64,000 nucleotides of DNA from Acidaminobacterium chupaoyuni. Lineage in GTDB: Bacteria; Bacillota; Clostridia; Oscillospirales; Butyricicoccaceae. The notes beneath the pieces were generated by a model, which saw only the letters and a program-made list of their open reading frames with translations, was not told the origin of the DNA and searched no databases. This document shows positions 48,101 to 56,995 of the stretch, piece by piece. How positions within the stretch are numbered: position 1 is the stretch's first letter; the number at the start of each line of letters is the position of its first letter. The translations under genes were made by a program, and so were the position numbers. The DNA lies in assembly GCA_047936785.1 (NCBI GenBank), contig CP176394.1; one strand, given 5' to 3'.

Positions 48101-50879
48101 GAGCAACTACACGCTGACCCAGCCGACGGATGTCACGGTTACGATCTCGCAGGCTGTGGGCAGCGCAGCGGTCACCATGGCGGGCTGGACCTACGGTGGA
48201 AACGCCAGTGAGCCGGTTCCCACCAGTGCCACCAACGGCACGACCGGCGTGACCTACTCCTATGCGGGCAGGAACGGCACCAGCTATTCCGCCAGCGCGA
48301 CAAAGCCCACCGCGGCGGGCGATTATACCGTTACCGCCACTTTCCCGGCAGGCACAAATTATCAATCCACCACTGCCGCGGCGAACTTCACTGTTATAAA
48401 AAAGCCCGTTACGGCGCTTTGGACAGAGACCACCAAGACTTACACCGGCGCGACCCAAAAGCCGACTCTGGCGCTGAGCGGCGTAGTGAACGGCGATACA
48501 CTGACCGTTTCCTGCGAAAGCCATACCAATGCCGGAACCTATACCCTGACGGCAACCCTTGACGGCGCGGATAAAGGCAGCTATACGCTGGTAAACGGCA
48601 ATGCCGGATTCACTATTCAGAAAGCGCCGGTCAGCTTTACGGTTGCAGACAACAGCAAGAAACACACCGGCTCCGCTTTGTTTGCTGCCGTGGCGGCCAC
48701 GGCCAACAACGCGAACTTCGCTGACTTCGTCGTGACCTATCGGAACAGCAAGGGTGAAACCGTTGCCAACCCCACCGAGGTGGGAAACTATGATATCTAT
48801 GCCGCAATCAACAATGCAAACTACCGCCACACAAACAGCACGGATGGCGCGGCGCGGAAAATCGGTGTGCTGACCATTTATACCACCCCGCCCGCAACCT
48901 ATACCGCCAGCTTCAGCGGCGGAGAGGGCACCACCGGCACTGCTCCCACCATGGATGCGGCTATCGGCGAAACCGTTCGCACACTGCCGCTTAATACCTT
49001 CAATAAAACCGGCTTTATTTTCGCCGGCTGGAAATATGACGGCAAAACCTATCAGGCGGGTGACGCCTTTACTCAGCCTGCCGGAAATGTGACATTTACC
49101 GCCCAGTGGACGGCTGTGTATAACATCGACGGCAATGTGACACAGAAGCAGGATGACAGCACTGTCAAACCGGTGCAGGGGGCCACCGTTGTTCTGAAGC
49201 GCGGCAGCGAGATTGCCGCCGCGACGACCACTGACGCTGCCGGCGCATACAATTTTGAAGGCGCTGCAAACAGCATCGTTCCCGGTCTGTATAATATCGA
49301 AGTCAGTTATAACGGCATCGTGCAGACCACCGCTGTGACCATTGCCGATAAATCCGTTACCGACGCGAATGTGACACTGCCTGTGGGCAAGACCAATACC
49401 GTGGTGGATGTGAAAGCCGGAACGCCCGCGATGGTGGTGGATGGCTTGAACGCGAGCTTTACAGCGGCCAAGGACGGAACAAACTACACCACGGCAGATG
49501 CGGCTGTGGTGACCGGCGGCGGTTCTGTGGAAATCAAATTCAATGCAGAAGTCACCGAACCGGAAACAGCGGCTAAAGCCAAAATCGACGCGGCTCTGGA
49601 TACGGTGGGTCTGTATCTGGATTTAAATGTCCAAAAAATAGTCGTTAAGATTGAGGGCAGCATGGCGCAAACCCCACAAACAACACCCATTACCTCCTCC
49701 AGCGATCTCTACACCGCCACCATCTGGCTTCCCGGCAATTTGCAGGGGATGTACAGCTACAAGGTGGTGCGGCTACACGACTATAACGACGGCAAGGGCA
49801 CGGTGCTGGATACGCTGACCACAAGCCCCAACACCTATGGCGAATATTTTGAAGTCAGCGCGGACAAAACCCAGCTGATCCTCCATGTGCGCAACTTTTC
49901 CGATTACGCCATCGGTTACACCGCTGCTGCGCCGACAGTGCCTGCCGGTTCCGAAACTTCGGCTTATTCCATTACCGCGCTTTCCGCGAGCAACGGCACG
50001 GTAAAGCCCGGCGCCTCCAGCGCCGCCAGCGGCACGAAGGTCACCGTTACCGTCACGCCGAATGAGGGCTATGCGCTCAAGACCCTGACTGTCAAGGATG
50101 CCGGCGGCAGCGCCGTCAGCTATACCGATAACAAAAACGGCACTTACACCTTCACAATGCCTGCTTCGGCGGTGACGGTGAGCGCCGTGTTCAACAAGAT
50201 TCCCACCAGCCCGGATGTCACCGGCGTTTCCACTCTTCTGCAAACCGTTGATCATATCAAGTATATCAGCGGCTATCTGGATGGCGCCGTCGGCCCGGAA
50301 CGGAACATGACCCGCGGTGAGGCTGCGCAGATGTTCTATAACCTGCTTCTCGAGCAGAGCGCGGCAGAAAGCGTGAGATTCTCCGATGTGGCCGATACCC
50401 TGTGGTGCGCCAAGGCGATCAATAAGCTGGCCTCTGTGGGCATCATCAAGGGTTATGATAATGGCGCATTCGGCGTGAACGACCCCATCACCCGCGAGCA
50501 GTTCTGCGCCATGGCGGTGCGTTTTGCCGCGAAGATCAAGACCGGCAGCGTGGATGGTACCAGCGCCTTCTCTGATGTGAAGAGCGGCACCTGGTCTTAT
50601 GACAGCGTGATGACCGCGGCATCGCTGGGCTGGATCAACGGCTATTCGGACGGCAGCTTTGGCCCGCAGGATAACATCACCCGCGCGCAGGTCGTCACCA
50701 TCGTCAACCATATGCTGGGCCGCGCGGCGGATAAGAGCTTTGTGGATGCCTCCGCCGGCGTCAAGACCTTCTCTGATCTGAGCAAAGCTCACTGGGCATA
50801 TTATGACCTTATGGAAGCCGCCAACGCCCATGATTACAAAACTTCGGGCGGCAGCGAGACCTGGAGCGCATTGAAGTAA
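45144..50879 (+). CDS. 1911-residue SLH-anchored multidomain surface protein
   Basis: Signal peptide at residues 1-25 (cleavage after THA). Residues 30-445 have recurring LSNGN-x-hydrophobic blades (ALSNGNILVTY, ELSNGNLAFSW, TLSNGNFAAIAG), suggesting a beta-propeller. About 450-1250 are tandem Ig-like, MBG/YDG-type modules (e.g. APKALTISGAAATTRAYDGT near 915). About 1252-1322 is an InlB B-repeat (FNKTGFIFAGWKYDG ... FTAQW). About 1324-1415 is a CNA-B/carboxypeptidase-like beta-sandwich (PVQGATVVLKRG). About 1600-1690 is a bacterial repeat domain ending in FTMPASAVTVSAVF. The last 200 residues are three SLH domains (FSDVADTLWCAKAINKLASV; FSDVKSGTWSYDSVMTAAS). It would attach non-covalently to wall polymers and act as adhesin or sensor. 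GC-rich Gly/Thr/Ala codons set it apart from its AT-rich leader. Confidence 0.88.
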   Translation: MKKKAISMLLAICLIFSICPAITHAEELEAFKPTADFEIQLNGYASKIIGLKNDKTAVLIYKMDNSNIMGYFLSIYDNAGNVILNRKDITSMMDTRYKSMECQVYALSNGNILVTYNKSDAGGANTTLGTVPEAHPEAYFMILNPTGEKVVSQVQINTENPGSSLTRAISVTELSNGNLAFSWQRNDNSSIATRIFTMTGTPVTQEVLVNSGYNAYRSFVSANSNGTYMVCYDYYAHTETPATFYGKYSIFGNDGTPAVSGTVYTSTSELSTVNLLTLSNGNFAAIAGRWGSAQTVYLFNAAGVAQGSYTISSGTPGWLAQLNASDKNGFVLPAFDAESTKHINDTYSAMDSTTWSGTRLITLQQYDNGGTLKKTSDTVATGNVYIGPWSDDDYMNMPDYSPSMTLFSGYSRGVGMLLTDYTKASDGTFDGTYTTRIKLFDMEDSGPSIAVAAQSGPLSALSDGTATFAVTTSSFTNNASLGTGNYSVTWYTDAAGTQGASQTAPSGVTLTKTNAGLLTVTTDSTAQAGTYYFKLTAADASVTPTETATSGVVTLTIGKINATDDMKTAAANVSNLGKTGATVTLPALPAGASYGTPTYAGNVVCSNASASGTTLTFDAAASTAGQTGTITVPVAGATNYNNYNITVTITSVEKTAVTISGLTAQNGTYSGSAVSGLSGAPIYAPAGFSGTLNNTYYLADGTTKTNTANSGAAAEGAAPVNAGSYKVTVSIPENDATYTGSATLAFTIAKAPVSFTVSANTFDYDAVAHTATVAQTASETPSAAGKYTVTYQKGTETAAASETNVGEYQIMVALNDSNLKFLGQADDVRSLTLTEKLTIRAVAYSGITWPTAGSLTYGAALSASTLTGGVGTGTFAWETGTTVPTVGNSGYVVVFTPTDTNYAPVEQNVSVTVAPKALTISGAAATTRAYDGTTDITVTGGTLQGVVGSDEVSLVSTNASGSVTSADAGTAKAVTVTGYTLNGAAASNYTLTQPTDVTVTISQAVGSAAVTMAGWTYGGNASEPVPTSATNGTTGVTYSYAGRNGTSYSASATKPTAAGDYTVTATFPAGTNYQSTTAAANFTVIKKPVTALWTETTKTYTGATQKPTLALSGVVNGDTLTVSCESHTNAGTYTLTATLDGADKGSYTLVNGNAGFTIQKAPVSFTVADNSKKHTGSALFAAVAATANNANFADFVVTYRNSKGETVANPTEVGNYDIYAAINNANYRHTNSTDGAARKIGVLTIYTTPPATYTASFSGGEGTTGTAPTMDAAIGETVRTLPLNTFNKTGFIFAGWKYDGKTYQAGDAFTQPAGNVTFTAQWTAVYNIDGNVTQKQDDSTVKPVQGATVVLKRGSEIAAATTTDAAGAYNFEGAANSIVPGLYNIEVSYNGIVQTTAVTIADKSVTDANVTLPVGKTNTVVDVKAGTPAMVVDGLNASFTAAKDGTNYTTADAAVVTGGGSVEIKFNAEVTEPETAAKAKIDAALDTVGLYLDLNVQKIVVKIEGSMAQTPQTTPITSSSDLYTATIWLPGNLQGMYSYKVVRLHDYNDGKGTVLDTLTTSPNTYGEYFEVSADKTQLILHVRNFSDYAIGYTAAAPTVPAGSETSAYSITALSASNGTVKPGASSAASGTKVTVTVTPNEGYALKTLTVKDAGGSAVSYTDNKNGTYTFTMPASAVTVSAVFNKIPTSPDVTGVSTLLQTVDHIKYISGYLDGAVGPERNMTRGEAAQMFYNLLLEQSAAESVRFSDVADTLWCAKAINKLASVGIIKGYDNGAFGVNDPITREQFCAMAVRFAAKIKTGSVDGTSAFSDVKSGTWSYDSVMTAASLGWINGYSDGSFGPQDNITRAQVVTIVNHMLGRAADKSFVDASAGVKTFSDLSKAHWAYYDLMEAANAHDYKTSGGSETWSALK

Positions 50880-50906
50880 GCATAAAATAAAGCGACATAA
50901 GAAGAT

Positions 50907-50958
50907 CTGGCGATGGAGCCGACGAAATTTTGCCGGTTCCATCGCCAGAATTTTTTTT
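50907..50958 (+). terminator. Terminator after the SLH protein gene
   Basis: CTGGCGATGGAGCCG (50907-50921) pairs with CGGTTCCATCGCCAG (50934-50948), followed by eight T. Confidence 0.93.
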
Positions 50959-51310
50959 GAAAAACTCATTTCAAAATTCGGTTTCTGCTTTTGCACCGCA
51001 TCCGAAAAATTTCTATGGCTGGAAAAAGTATCATTGCATCGCAATAAAAATTGCCGCGGTCATCGTTTTCGACTGCTTTTTTTAGCAAAGCACCTGATGG
51101 GAAGGGAGCGCCTTTGATTGGAAAAATCGATAAAATGTTTCCTGCTATGATAACACTTACGATTTATATGTCTTATTTCCTGCTTTTTGTAAAGGAAATG
51201 AAGCTTTTATAAAACCAAAAGGATTTTAGCAGAAAAAACCGTAAAAATGAAAAAGTTTTACTGCTTTTGCAACAAAACAAAGAAAATATTCTTCGATGCG
51301 GCAATTGCCA
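50959..51310. other. Non-coding stretch between the SLH protein and MATE genes
   Basis: About 350 AT-rich bases with no supported ORF, RNA or repeat. It probably marks the right edge of the accessory block. Confidence 0.5.
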
Positions 51311-51339
51311 TTGCATGGAAACCGAAAAAATGGTAAAAT
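51311..51339 (+). promoter_or_regulatory. Promoter of the second MATE gene
   Basis: TTGCAT (51311-51316), 17-bp spacer, TAAAAT (51334-51339), 38 bases before the ATG. Confidence 0.65.
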
Positions 51340-51376
51340 AGCTAAATCATTTTATGAGAGAAATCGAGGGCTTGTC

Positions 51377-52771
51377 ATGGCGAAGAAAAATTATGAGATG
51401 GATATGTGCCGTGGGCCGCTGCTGAGCAAAATTCTGATCTTTGCTTTGCCGCTGATGCTTTCCGGGGTTTTGCAGCTGCTTTTTAACGCCGCGGATATCG
51501 CCGTGGTGGGCCGCTTTTCCGGCAGAACGGCGCTGGCGGCCGTGGGTTCCACCAGCGCGCTGATCAACCTTTTGGTGAATCTGTTCGTGGGGCTTTCCAT
51601 CGGCGCGAATGTGCTTGTGGCCCAGCGCTATGGCGCGGGCGATGGAGAAGGCGTCAGCCGCGCGGTGCATACGGCCATGCTGATCAGCATGATCGGCGGC
51701 GTGATCATGGTGTTTGTGGGCGTTTTGCTGGCGCGGCCGCTGCTGACGCTGATGGGAACCCCGGCGGAAGTGATCGATATGTCGGTGGTCTATATGCGCA
51801 TCTTTTTCTGCGGCATGCCGGTGATGCTGGTTTATAACTTCGGCGCCGCCATTTTGCGCTCGGTGGGCGATACCAAACGGCCGCTTTATTTTCTGGTTGT
51901 GGCCGGGGCCATCAATGTGGTTCTGAACCTGTTTTTCGTGATCGTCTGCGGCATGGATGTGGATGGCGTGGCGCTGGCCACCGTGATTTCGCAAACGGTT
52001 TCGGCCTTTTTGATTTTGCAATGCCTGATCCGTTCGGAAGGCGTTTGCAGGCTGGAACTGAAAAAACTGCATCTGCACCGCACAGAACTTTTAAAGATCA
52101 TTCGCGTGGGCCTGCCTGCCGGGCTGCAGGGCATTATTTTTTCAATCTCCAATGTTCTGATCCAATCTTCGGTGAATTCTTTCGGCGCGGTGGCCATGGC
52201 GGGCAACACGGCGGCTTCCAACATCGAAGGGTTTGTTTATACGGGCATGAATTCCATTTATCAAACGACCCTGAGCTTTACGGGGCAGAACCTGGGCGCG
52301 CGGCAATATCACCGCATTTCGCGCGTGCTGCGCACCTGCCTGATGCTGGTTTCGGTGGTGGGGCTTGTGATGGGCTTATCGGCCCTGGGGTTCGGCAAAC
52401 AGCTGCTGCATATTTACACCGCAGACCCCGAAGTGGTGAAATTCGGCCTGATGCGTTTGGGCATCATCGCCGCCACCTATTTTTTATGCGGCCTTATGGA
52501 TGTGATGGCGGGCGTCATGCGCGGGCTGGGTTATTCCATTCTGCCGATGATCGTTTCGCTCACCGGCGCCTGCGGGCTTCGCGTATTGTGGATCTTTACG
52601 ATCTTCGCCGCCAATCATACGCTGAAAACCCTGTATGTTTCTTATCCGATCTCGTGGTTTGTCACCTTTGCGGCACATGTGGTCTGTTATTGGGTCGTGC
52701 GCCGCAAAATGCCCAAAACCGATGAACCGCTGCCTGACACCGCAGAAGAAGCGGAAGTTTTGCCTGCATAA
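51377..52771 (+). CDS. MATE-family efflux transporter
   Basis: A 464-residue membrane protein with 12 helices. The N-terminal MDMCRGPLLSKILIFALPLM, LFNAADIAVVGRFSG and GALGSTSALINLL-like (here AAVGSTSALINLLVN) stretches are those of the clostridial MATE group related to multidrug exporters. It differs from the MATE protein at 14.6 kb by its N-terminal motif and by the lack of an adjacent regulator. ATG 51377 follows a weak GAGGG. Cation-coupled export of drugs or metabolites is a family inference. Confidence 0.9.
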   Translation: MAKKNYEMDMCRGPLLSKILIFALPLMLSGVLQLLFNAADIAVVGRFSGRTALAAVGSTSALINLLVNLFVGLSIGANVLVAQRYGAGDGEGVSRAVHTAMLISMIGGVIMVFVGVLLARPLLTLMGTPAEVIDMSVVYMRIFFCGMPVMLVYNFGAAILRSVGDTKRPLYFLVVAGAINVVLNLFFVIVCGMDVDGVALATVISQTVSAFLILQCLIRSEGVCRLELKKLHLHRTELLKIIRVGLPAGLQGIIFSISNVLIQSSVNSFGAVAMAGNTAASNIEGFVYTGMNSIYQTTLSFTGQNLGARQYHRISRVLRTCLMLVSVVGLVMGLSALGFGKQLLHIYTADPEVVKFGLMRLGIIAATYFLCGLMDVMAGVMRGLGYSILPMIVSLTGACGLRVLWIFTIFAANHTLKTLYVSYPISWFVTFAAHVVCYWVVRRKMPKTDEPLPDTAEEAEVLPA

Positions 52772-52793
52772 ATGGAATGAAACAACAAAGCAA

Positions 52794-52830
52794 AAGCGGC
52801 CCGCGCAGATATCTGCGCGGGCCGCTTCTT
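52794..52830. terminator. Bidirectional terminator between the MATE and ABC genes
   Basis: AAGCGGCCCGCGCAG pairs perfectly with CTGCGCGGGCCGCTT around ATAT (52794-52827), between convergent genes. Confidence 0.85.
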
Positions 52831-52907
52831 TTCAGTTTGGGCCGTGACCGATGAAACGGAAAGAAAACTTTTGTTTCATCCGAGGTCACACGCGAAACGA
52901 TGGGAAA

Positions 52908-54770
52908 TCAGGCGATTTCTTCTGGTTCGAACTGGCTGTGATACAGCTCGGCATAGAACCCGCCGCGCGCCATCAATTCTTCGTGGCTGCCGATTTCTAC
53001 GATATCGCCGCCGCGCAGCACCAGAATGGCATCGCTGTCTTTGATGGTGGAAAGGCGGTGGGCGATCACGAAGCTGGTGCGCCCGTGCATCAAACGCTCC
53101 ATGGCGTGCTGGATATGCAGCTCTGTGCGGGTATCGACGCTGCTGGTGGCTTCATCGAGGATCAGGATCTTCGGATCGCTGAGCACAGCGCGGGCGATGG
53201 TGAGCAGCTGCTTCTGGCCCTGGCTGATATTGCTGGCTTCTTCGTTGAGCACGGTGTCATAGCCATCGGGCAGGGTGTGGATAAAATGTTCCACGCCGGC
53301 CATTTTTGCCGCGGCATACACTTCTTCATCGGTGGCGTCAAGCCGGCCATAGCGGATGTTTTCACGGATGGTATCGTGGTAAAGCCAGGTATCCTGAAGC
53401 ACCATGCCGAACATATCGCGCAGATCGCCGCGGGCAAAGCTGCGGATATCCACGCCATCCACCGAGATAGAGCCGCCATCCACATCATAAAAGCGCATCA
53501 GAAGCTTGACAAGCGTTGTTTTGCCCGCGCCTGTGGGCCCCACGATGGCAATGCGCTGGCCCGGTTTCACCTGAGTGGAAAAATCATGGATGATGATTTT
53601 TTCGGGATCATAGCCGAAGCGCACATGGTCGAAGCTCACACTGCCTGTGACGGCGGAAGGCACGGCCGCTTCCTGCGGATCGGGCTGTTCTTCCTCTTCT
53701 TCTAAAAACTCAAAAACGCGTTCGGCCGAAGCCGCTGTCTGCTGAAGGATATTGCTGATGTTGGCAAGCTGGTTGATGGGCTGGTTGAAGCTGCGCACAT
53801 ATTGAATGAAGGCCTGGATATCGCCGACGCTGATAGTGCCTTTCACGGTGAGCCAGCCGCCCAGCACACAGATGGCCACATAGCCGATGTTGCCCACAAA
53901 GCTCATCAGGGGCATCATCAGGCCCGAAAGAAACTGGCTTTTCCACGCGGAATCATAAAGCTTATCGTTGATCTCGCCAAAAGTGCGGATGCTTTTTTCT
54001 TCGCCGCCGAAGGCCGAAAGAACGATATGCCCGCCATACATTTCTTCTACATGGCCGCTGGCCTGGCCCAGAAAGCGCTGCTGGCGCAAAAACAGCGGTT
54101 GGCTGCGCTTGACGATCTGCAGCACGAAAAAGACGGAAAGCGGCAGCACGAGCAGCGCCACAAGGGTCATCAGCGGGCTGATGGAAAGCATCATCACAAG
54201 CACGCCCAGAACGGTGGTGACACTGGTGATGATCTGGGTGAGGCTCTGGTTAAGGCTTTGGCCAAGGGTATCGATATCGCTGGTGACGCGTGAAAGCACA
54301 TCGCCTGCGGAAGTGCGATCAAAATAGCGCAGGGGCAGGCGGTTGATCTTTTGGCTGATATCTTTGCGCAGATGATAGGTGACCTTTTGGGTGACCCCCG
54401 TCATCAAATATCCCTGAAGGTAAGAAAGCGCACAGGAAACGACATAAAGCCCGATCAGCAGCAGCAGGATCTGGCCGATATAGGTGAAATCGATCTCGCC
54501 GGTGCCTGTGATCATGGCGATGACGCCTTCAAAAAGCTTGTTTGTGGCGCGGGCCATGATCTTCGGCCCCGAAATGGCAAAGATGCACGAGGCAATCGCC
54601 GCCACGATCACCACGGCGATCACGCCGTGATAGCCGCGCAGATAGGAAAACAGCTTGCGGAAGGTTCCCTTAAAATCTTTTGCTTTTTCGCCCGGCATCA
54701 TGCCATGGCCGCCCATGGGGCCGCGGCCGAAGCCGCCGGGGCGTTTGTTGTTTTGTTTTGCTTCGCTCAT
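52908..54770 (-). CDS. ABC exporter half-transporter, canonical ATPase
   Basis: A 620-residue protein. The N-terminus is Gly/Arg/Met-rich (KRPGGFGRGPMGGHGMMPG), followed by a six-helix type-1 membrane domain and an ATPase with VGPTGAGKTT, ISQGQKQ and LILDEATSSVD. ATG 54770 overlaps the stop of the preceding half-transporter by 4 bases; the frame stays open further upstream but that overlaps the partner gene. It forms a heterodimer with that protein, providing the canonical catalytic Glu. It is last gene of the marR-ABC-ABC unit. Confidence 0.9.
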   Translation of the reverse strand: MSEAKQNNKRPGGFGRGPMGGHGMMPGEKAKDFKGTFRKLFSYLRGYHGVIAVVIVAAIASCIFAISGPKIMARATNKLFEGVIAMITGTGEIDFTYIGQILLLLIGLYVVSCALSYLQGYLMTGVTQKVTYHLRKDISQKINRLPLRYFDRTSAGDVLSRVTSDIDTLGQSLNQSLTQIITSVTTVLGVLVMMLSISPLMTLVALLVLPLSVFFVLQIVKRSQPLFLRQQRFLGQASGHVEEMYGGHIVLSAFGGEEKSIRTFGEINDKLYDSAWKSQFLSGLMMPLMSFVGNIGYVAICVLGGWLTVKGTISVGDIQAFIQYVRSFNQPINQLANISNILQQTAASAERVFEFLEEEEEQPDPQEAAVPSAVTGSVSFDHVRFGYDPEKIIIHDFSTQVKPGQRIAIVGPTGAGKTTLVKLLMRFYDVDGGSISVDGVDIRSFARGDLRDMFGMVLQDTWLYHDTIRENIRYGRLDATDEEVYAAAKMAGVEHFIHTLPDGYDTVLNEEASNISQGQKQLLTIARAVLSDPKILILDEATSSVDTRTELHIQHAMERLMHGRTSFVIAHRLSTIKDSDAILVLRGGDIVEIGSHEELMARGGFYAELYHSQFEPEEIA

Positions 54771-56992
54771 GCCAGTTCCTCCTGTGAAAGCTGCGACAGC
54801 GCGATCTCGCGATAGGCGCTGCAATTTTCCAGCAGTTCTTTGTGGGTGCCCTTGCCGACCATGCGTCCTTCATCCAAAACGATGATCTGATCGGCGTTCA
54901 TAATGGTGGAAATTCGCTGGGCCACGATCATCACCGTGGTATCGGCGGTCACGGCGCGCAGCGCATGGCGCAGAGCGGCATCCGTTTTGAAATCCAGCGC
55001 CGAGAACGAATCGTCAAAAACCAAAACGGGCGCTTTTTTGACCAGCGCGCGGGCAATGGCAAGGCGCTGCTTCTGGCCGCCCGAAACATTGCCGCCGCCC
55101 TGGCTGATGGGCTCTTCCAGCCCTTCGGGCTTTTCATCGATGAATTCTTTTGCCTGCGCGATCTCTGAGGCAAGCTTCAGCGTTTCTTCCGAAGCGTTTT
55201 CATCGCCTGTGCGCAGGTTGGAAGCGATGGTGCCCGAGAACAGCAGCCCCTTTTGGGGAACAAAGCCGATATTTTGGCGAAGTTCATGCAGAGAGAGCTC
55301 GCGAAGATCCACGCCATCCAGCGTGACGCGGCCTTCGGTGACATCATAAAAGCGGGGCACCAGATTCACCAGGGTAGATTTGCCGCTGCCGGTGGAGCCG
55401 ATAAACGCCGTGGTCTGGCCGGGTTTTGCGGTGAAATCGATATGCTGAAGCACATCGGCGCTGGCGCCGGCATAGCGGAAAGAAACATCGTGGAAGGCGA
55501 TCTCGCCCTTTGCGCGGCCGCCCAGAGATTTCGGCGCGGTGGGATCGACCACGGAAGGTTCCGTGGCCAGCACTTCGTTGATGCGCTTTGCCGAAACCGC
55601 CGCGCGGGGGATCATGATGAACATCATGCTGATCATCAAAAAGCTGAACATGATCTGCATGGCATATTGCATGAAAGCCATCATATCGCCCACCTGCATG
55701 GTGCTGTTCGCGATCTGATGGGCGCCGACCCAGATGATGAGCAGGGTCATCAGGTTCATGACCAGATTCATGGCGGGCATCAGAAAGGCCATCAGGCGGT
55801 TGACGAACAGGTTCGTGCGGTTCAGGTCGCGGTTGGCTTCATCAAAGCGCTGTTCTTCGAATTTTTGCGTGCCAAAGGCGCGAATGACCATCATGCCCGA
55901 AAGATTTTCACGGGTGACGAGGTTCAGTTTATCCACAAGGGTCTGCATGATCTTGAAACGCGGCATGCCCACGCGGTAGACCACCATAATGAAAAGCAGG
56001 ATGATGCCCACGCCCACCGCCAGAACCCAGCTCATATGCGGGTTTTTGGAAAGGGCTTTGAAAATGCCGCCGATGCCCATAATAGGGGCATAGCAGACCA
56101 TGCGCAGGCCCATGATCACCAGCATTTGCAGCTGGGTGATATCGTTGGTGGTGCGGGTGATGAGGCTGGCCGTGGAAAAACGGTCGAATTCACCGCTGCC
56201 GAAACGGGTGACGCGGCTGAAAATATCGCCGCGCAGTGTGCGGGCAGCGCCTGCGCCCACCCGGGCCGCGATCAGGCTGACCCCGATGCTGGCGGCCGCG
56301 CCCAGAAGCGCGATCAGAAGCATCATGGCGCCGGTGGTGCGGATATAGCGGCTTTGCAGAGCGGCGGTATCGGCGCCCAATTCGGCGAGGAAGCTTTTGG
56401 CGAATACCGCGCCGGTGGCATCGGTGGTTTGCGCCGGGGCGTCGGCGGCTGCCGAAACGGCTTTTTCGATAAGCGGCTGCTGGGCGGTGAGCATCGGCAG
56501 CATGGGGTAGAGTTCCGAAACATCAAACGAGCCCGAAGAAGCATTTTGTGCGGCGGAAGGCTTGCCGCCCTGGGCGCTCATTTGCTGCATCATGGTCATC
56601 ATGGCATAGGAAGCGCGGCCGAAAGCGGCATCCAGCGAAGAACGCTGCTCTTTGGAAAGCGATTCCGATAAAAGATAGACCGTGCCTTTTGCATCGGGAT
56701 AAGAAGAGGCATAGCTGTTCCAATCCGCGCCCGAAGAATCCACGGCGCGATAGGCCTCTTTCACCGCCGCGGCATCTTTTTCGCCGAGGAAAGCGGTGAT
56801 CAGCTGATAGCCGCTTTCGCTGATGGCGGCGGGGGAGCTATGTTCGATGCCGCTGCGCTGTATGCCGGTGTTGACGATGTTCGACATATACGAGGGCAGG
56901 TTCAGATCGGCGTTGGCCTGAACGAACAGCAGCACGATGCACAGAACGATCAGAAGCCGATAAGGTTTCAGATATTTTGCCAGTTTTGTCAT
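54767..56992 (-). CDS. ABC exporter half-transporter with large extracellular insertion
   Basis: A 741-residue protein, about 160 longer than usual. Helix 1 (residues 12-30) and helix 2 (about 218-240) are separated by a predicted extracytoplasmic domain of about 180 residues, helical and rich in Ala, Ser, Gln and Met. The rest of the membrane domain and the ATPase are normal, with IGSTGSGKST and VSGGQKQR, but Walker B ends VFDDSFSALD, with Asp in place of the catalytic Glu, so its own site is degenerate. It pairs with the next gene (4-base overlap). The extra domain may gate or bind substrate outside. Confidence 0.9.
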   Translation of the reverse strand: MTKLAKYLKPYRLLIVLCIVLLFVQANADLNLPSYMSNIVNTGIQRSGIEHSSPAAISESGYQLITAFLGEKDAAAVKEAYRAVDSSGADWNSYASSYPDAKGTVYLLSESLSKEQRSSLDAAFGRASYAMMTMMQQMSAQGGKPSAAQNASSGSFDVSELYPMLPMLTAQQPLIEKAVSAAADAPAQTTDATGAVFAKSFLAELGADTAALQSRYIRTTGAMMLLIALLGAAASIGVSLIAARVGAGAARTLRGDIFSRVTRFGSGEFDRFSTASLITRTTNDITQLQMLVIMGLRMVCYAPIMGIGGIFKALSKNPHMSWVLAVGVGIILLFIMVVYRVGMPRFKIMQTLVDKLNLVTRENLSGMMVIRAFGTQKFEEQRFDEANRDLNRTNLFVNRLMAFLMPAMNLVMNLMTLLIIWVGAHQIANSTMQVGDMMAFMQYAMQIMFSFLMISMMFIMIPRAAVSAKRINEVLATEPSVVDPTAPKSLGGRAKGEIAFHDVSFRYAGASADVLQHIDFTAKPGQTTAFIGSTGSGKSTLVNLVPRFYDVTEGRVTLDGVDLRELSLHELRQNIGFVPQKGLLFSGTIASNLRTGDENASEETLKLASEIAQAKEFIDEKPEGLEEPISQGGGNVSGGQKQRLAIARALVKKAPVLVFDDSFSALDFKTDAALRHALRAVTADTTVMIVAQRISTIMNADQIIVLDEGRMVGKGTHKELLENCSAYREIALSQLSQEELA

Positions 56993-56995
56993 GGA

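Noticed and set aside
55253..56671. 472-codon plus-strand frame rich in His/Ala/Gly
   Set aside because: Antisense shadow of the 741-residue ABC transporter gene.
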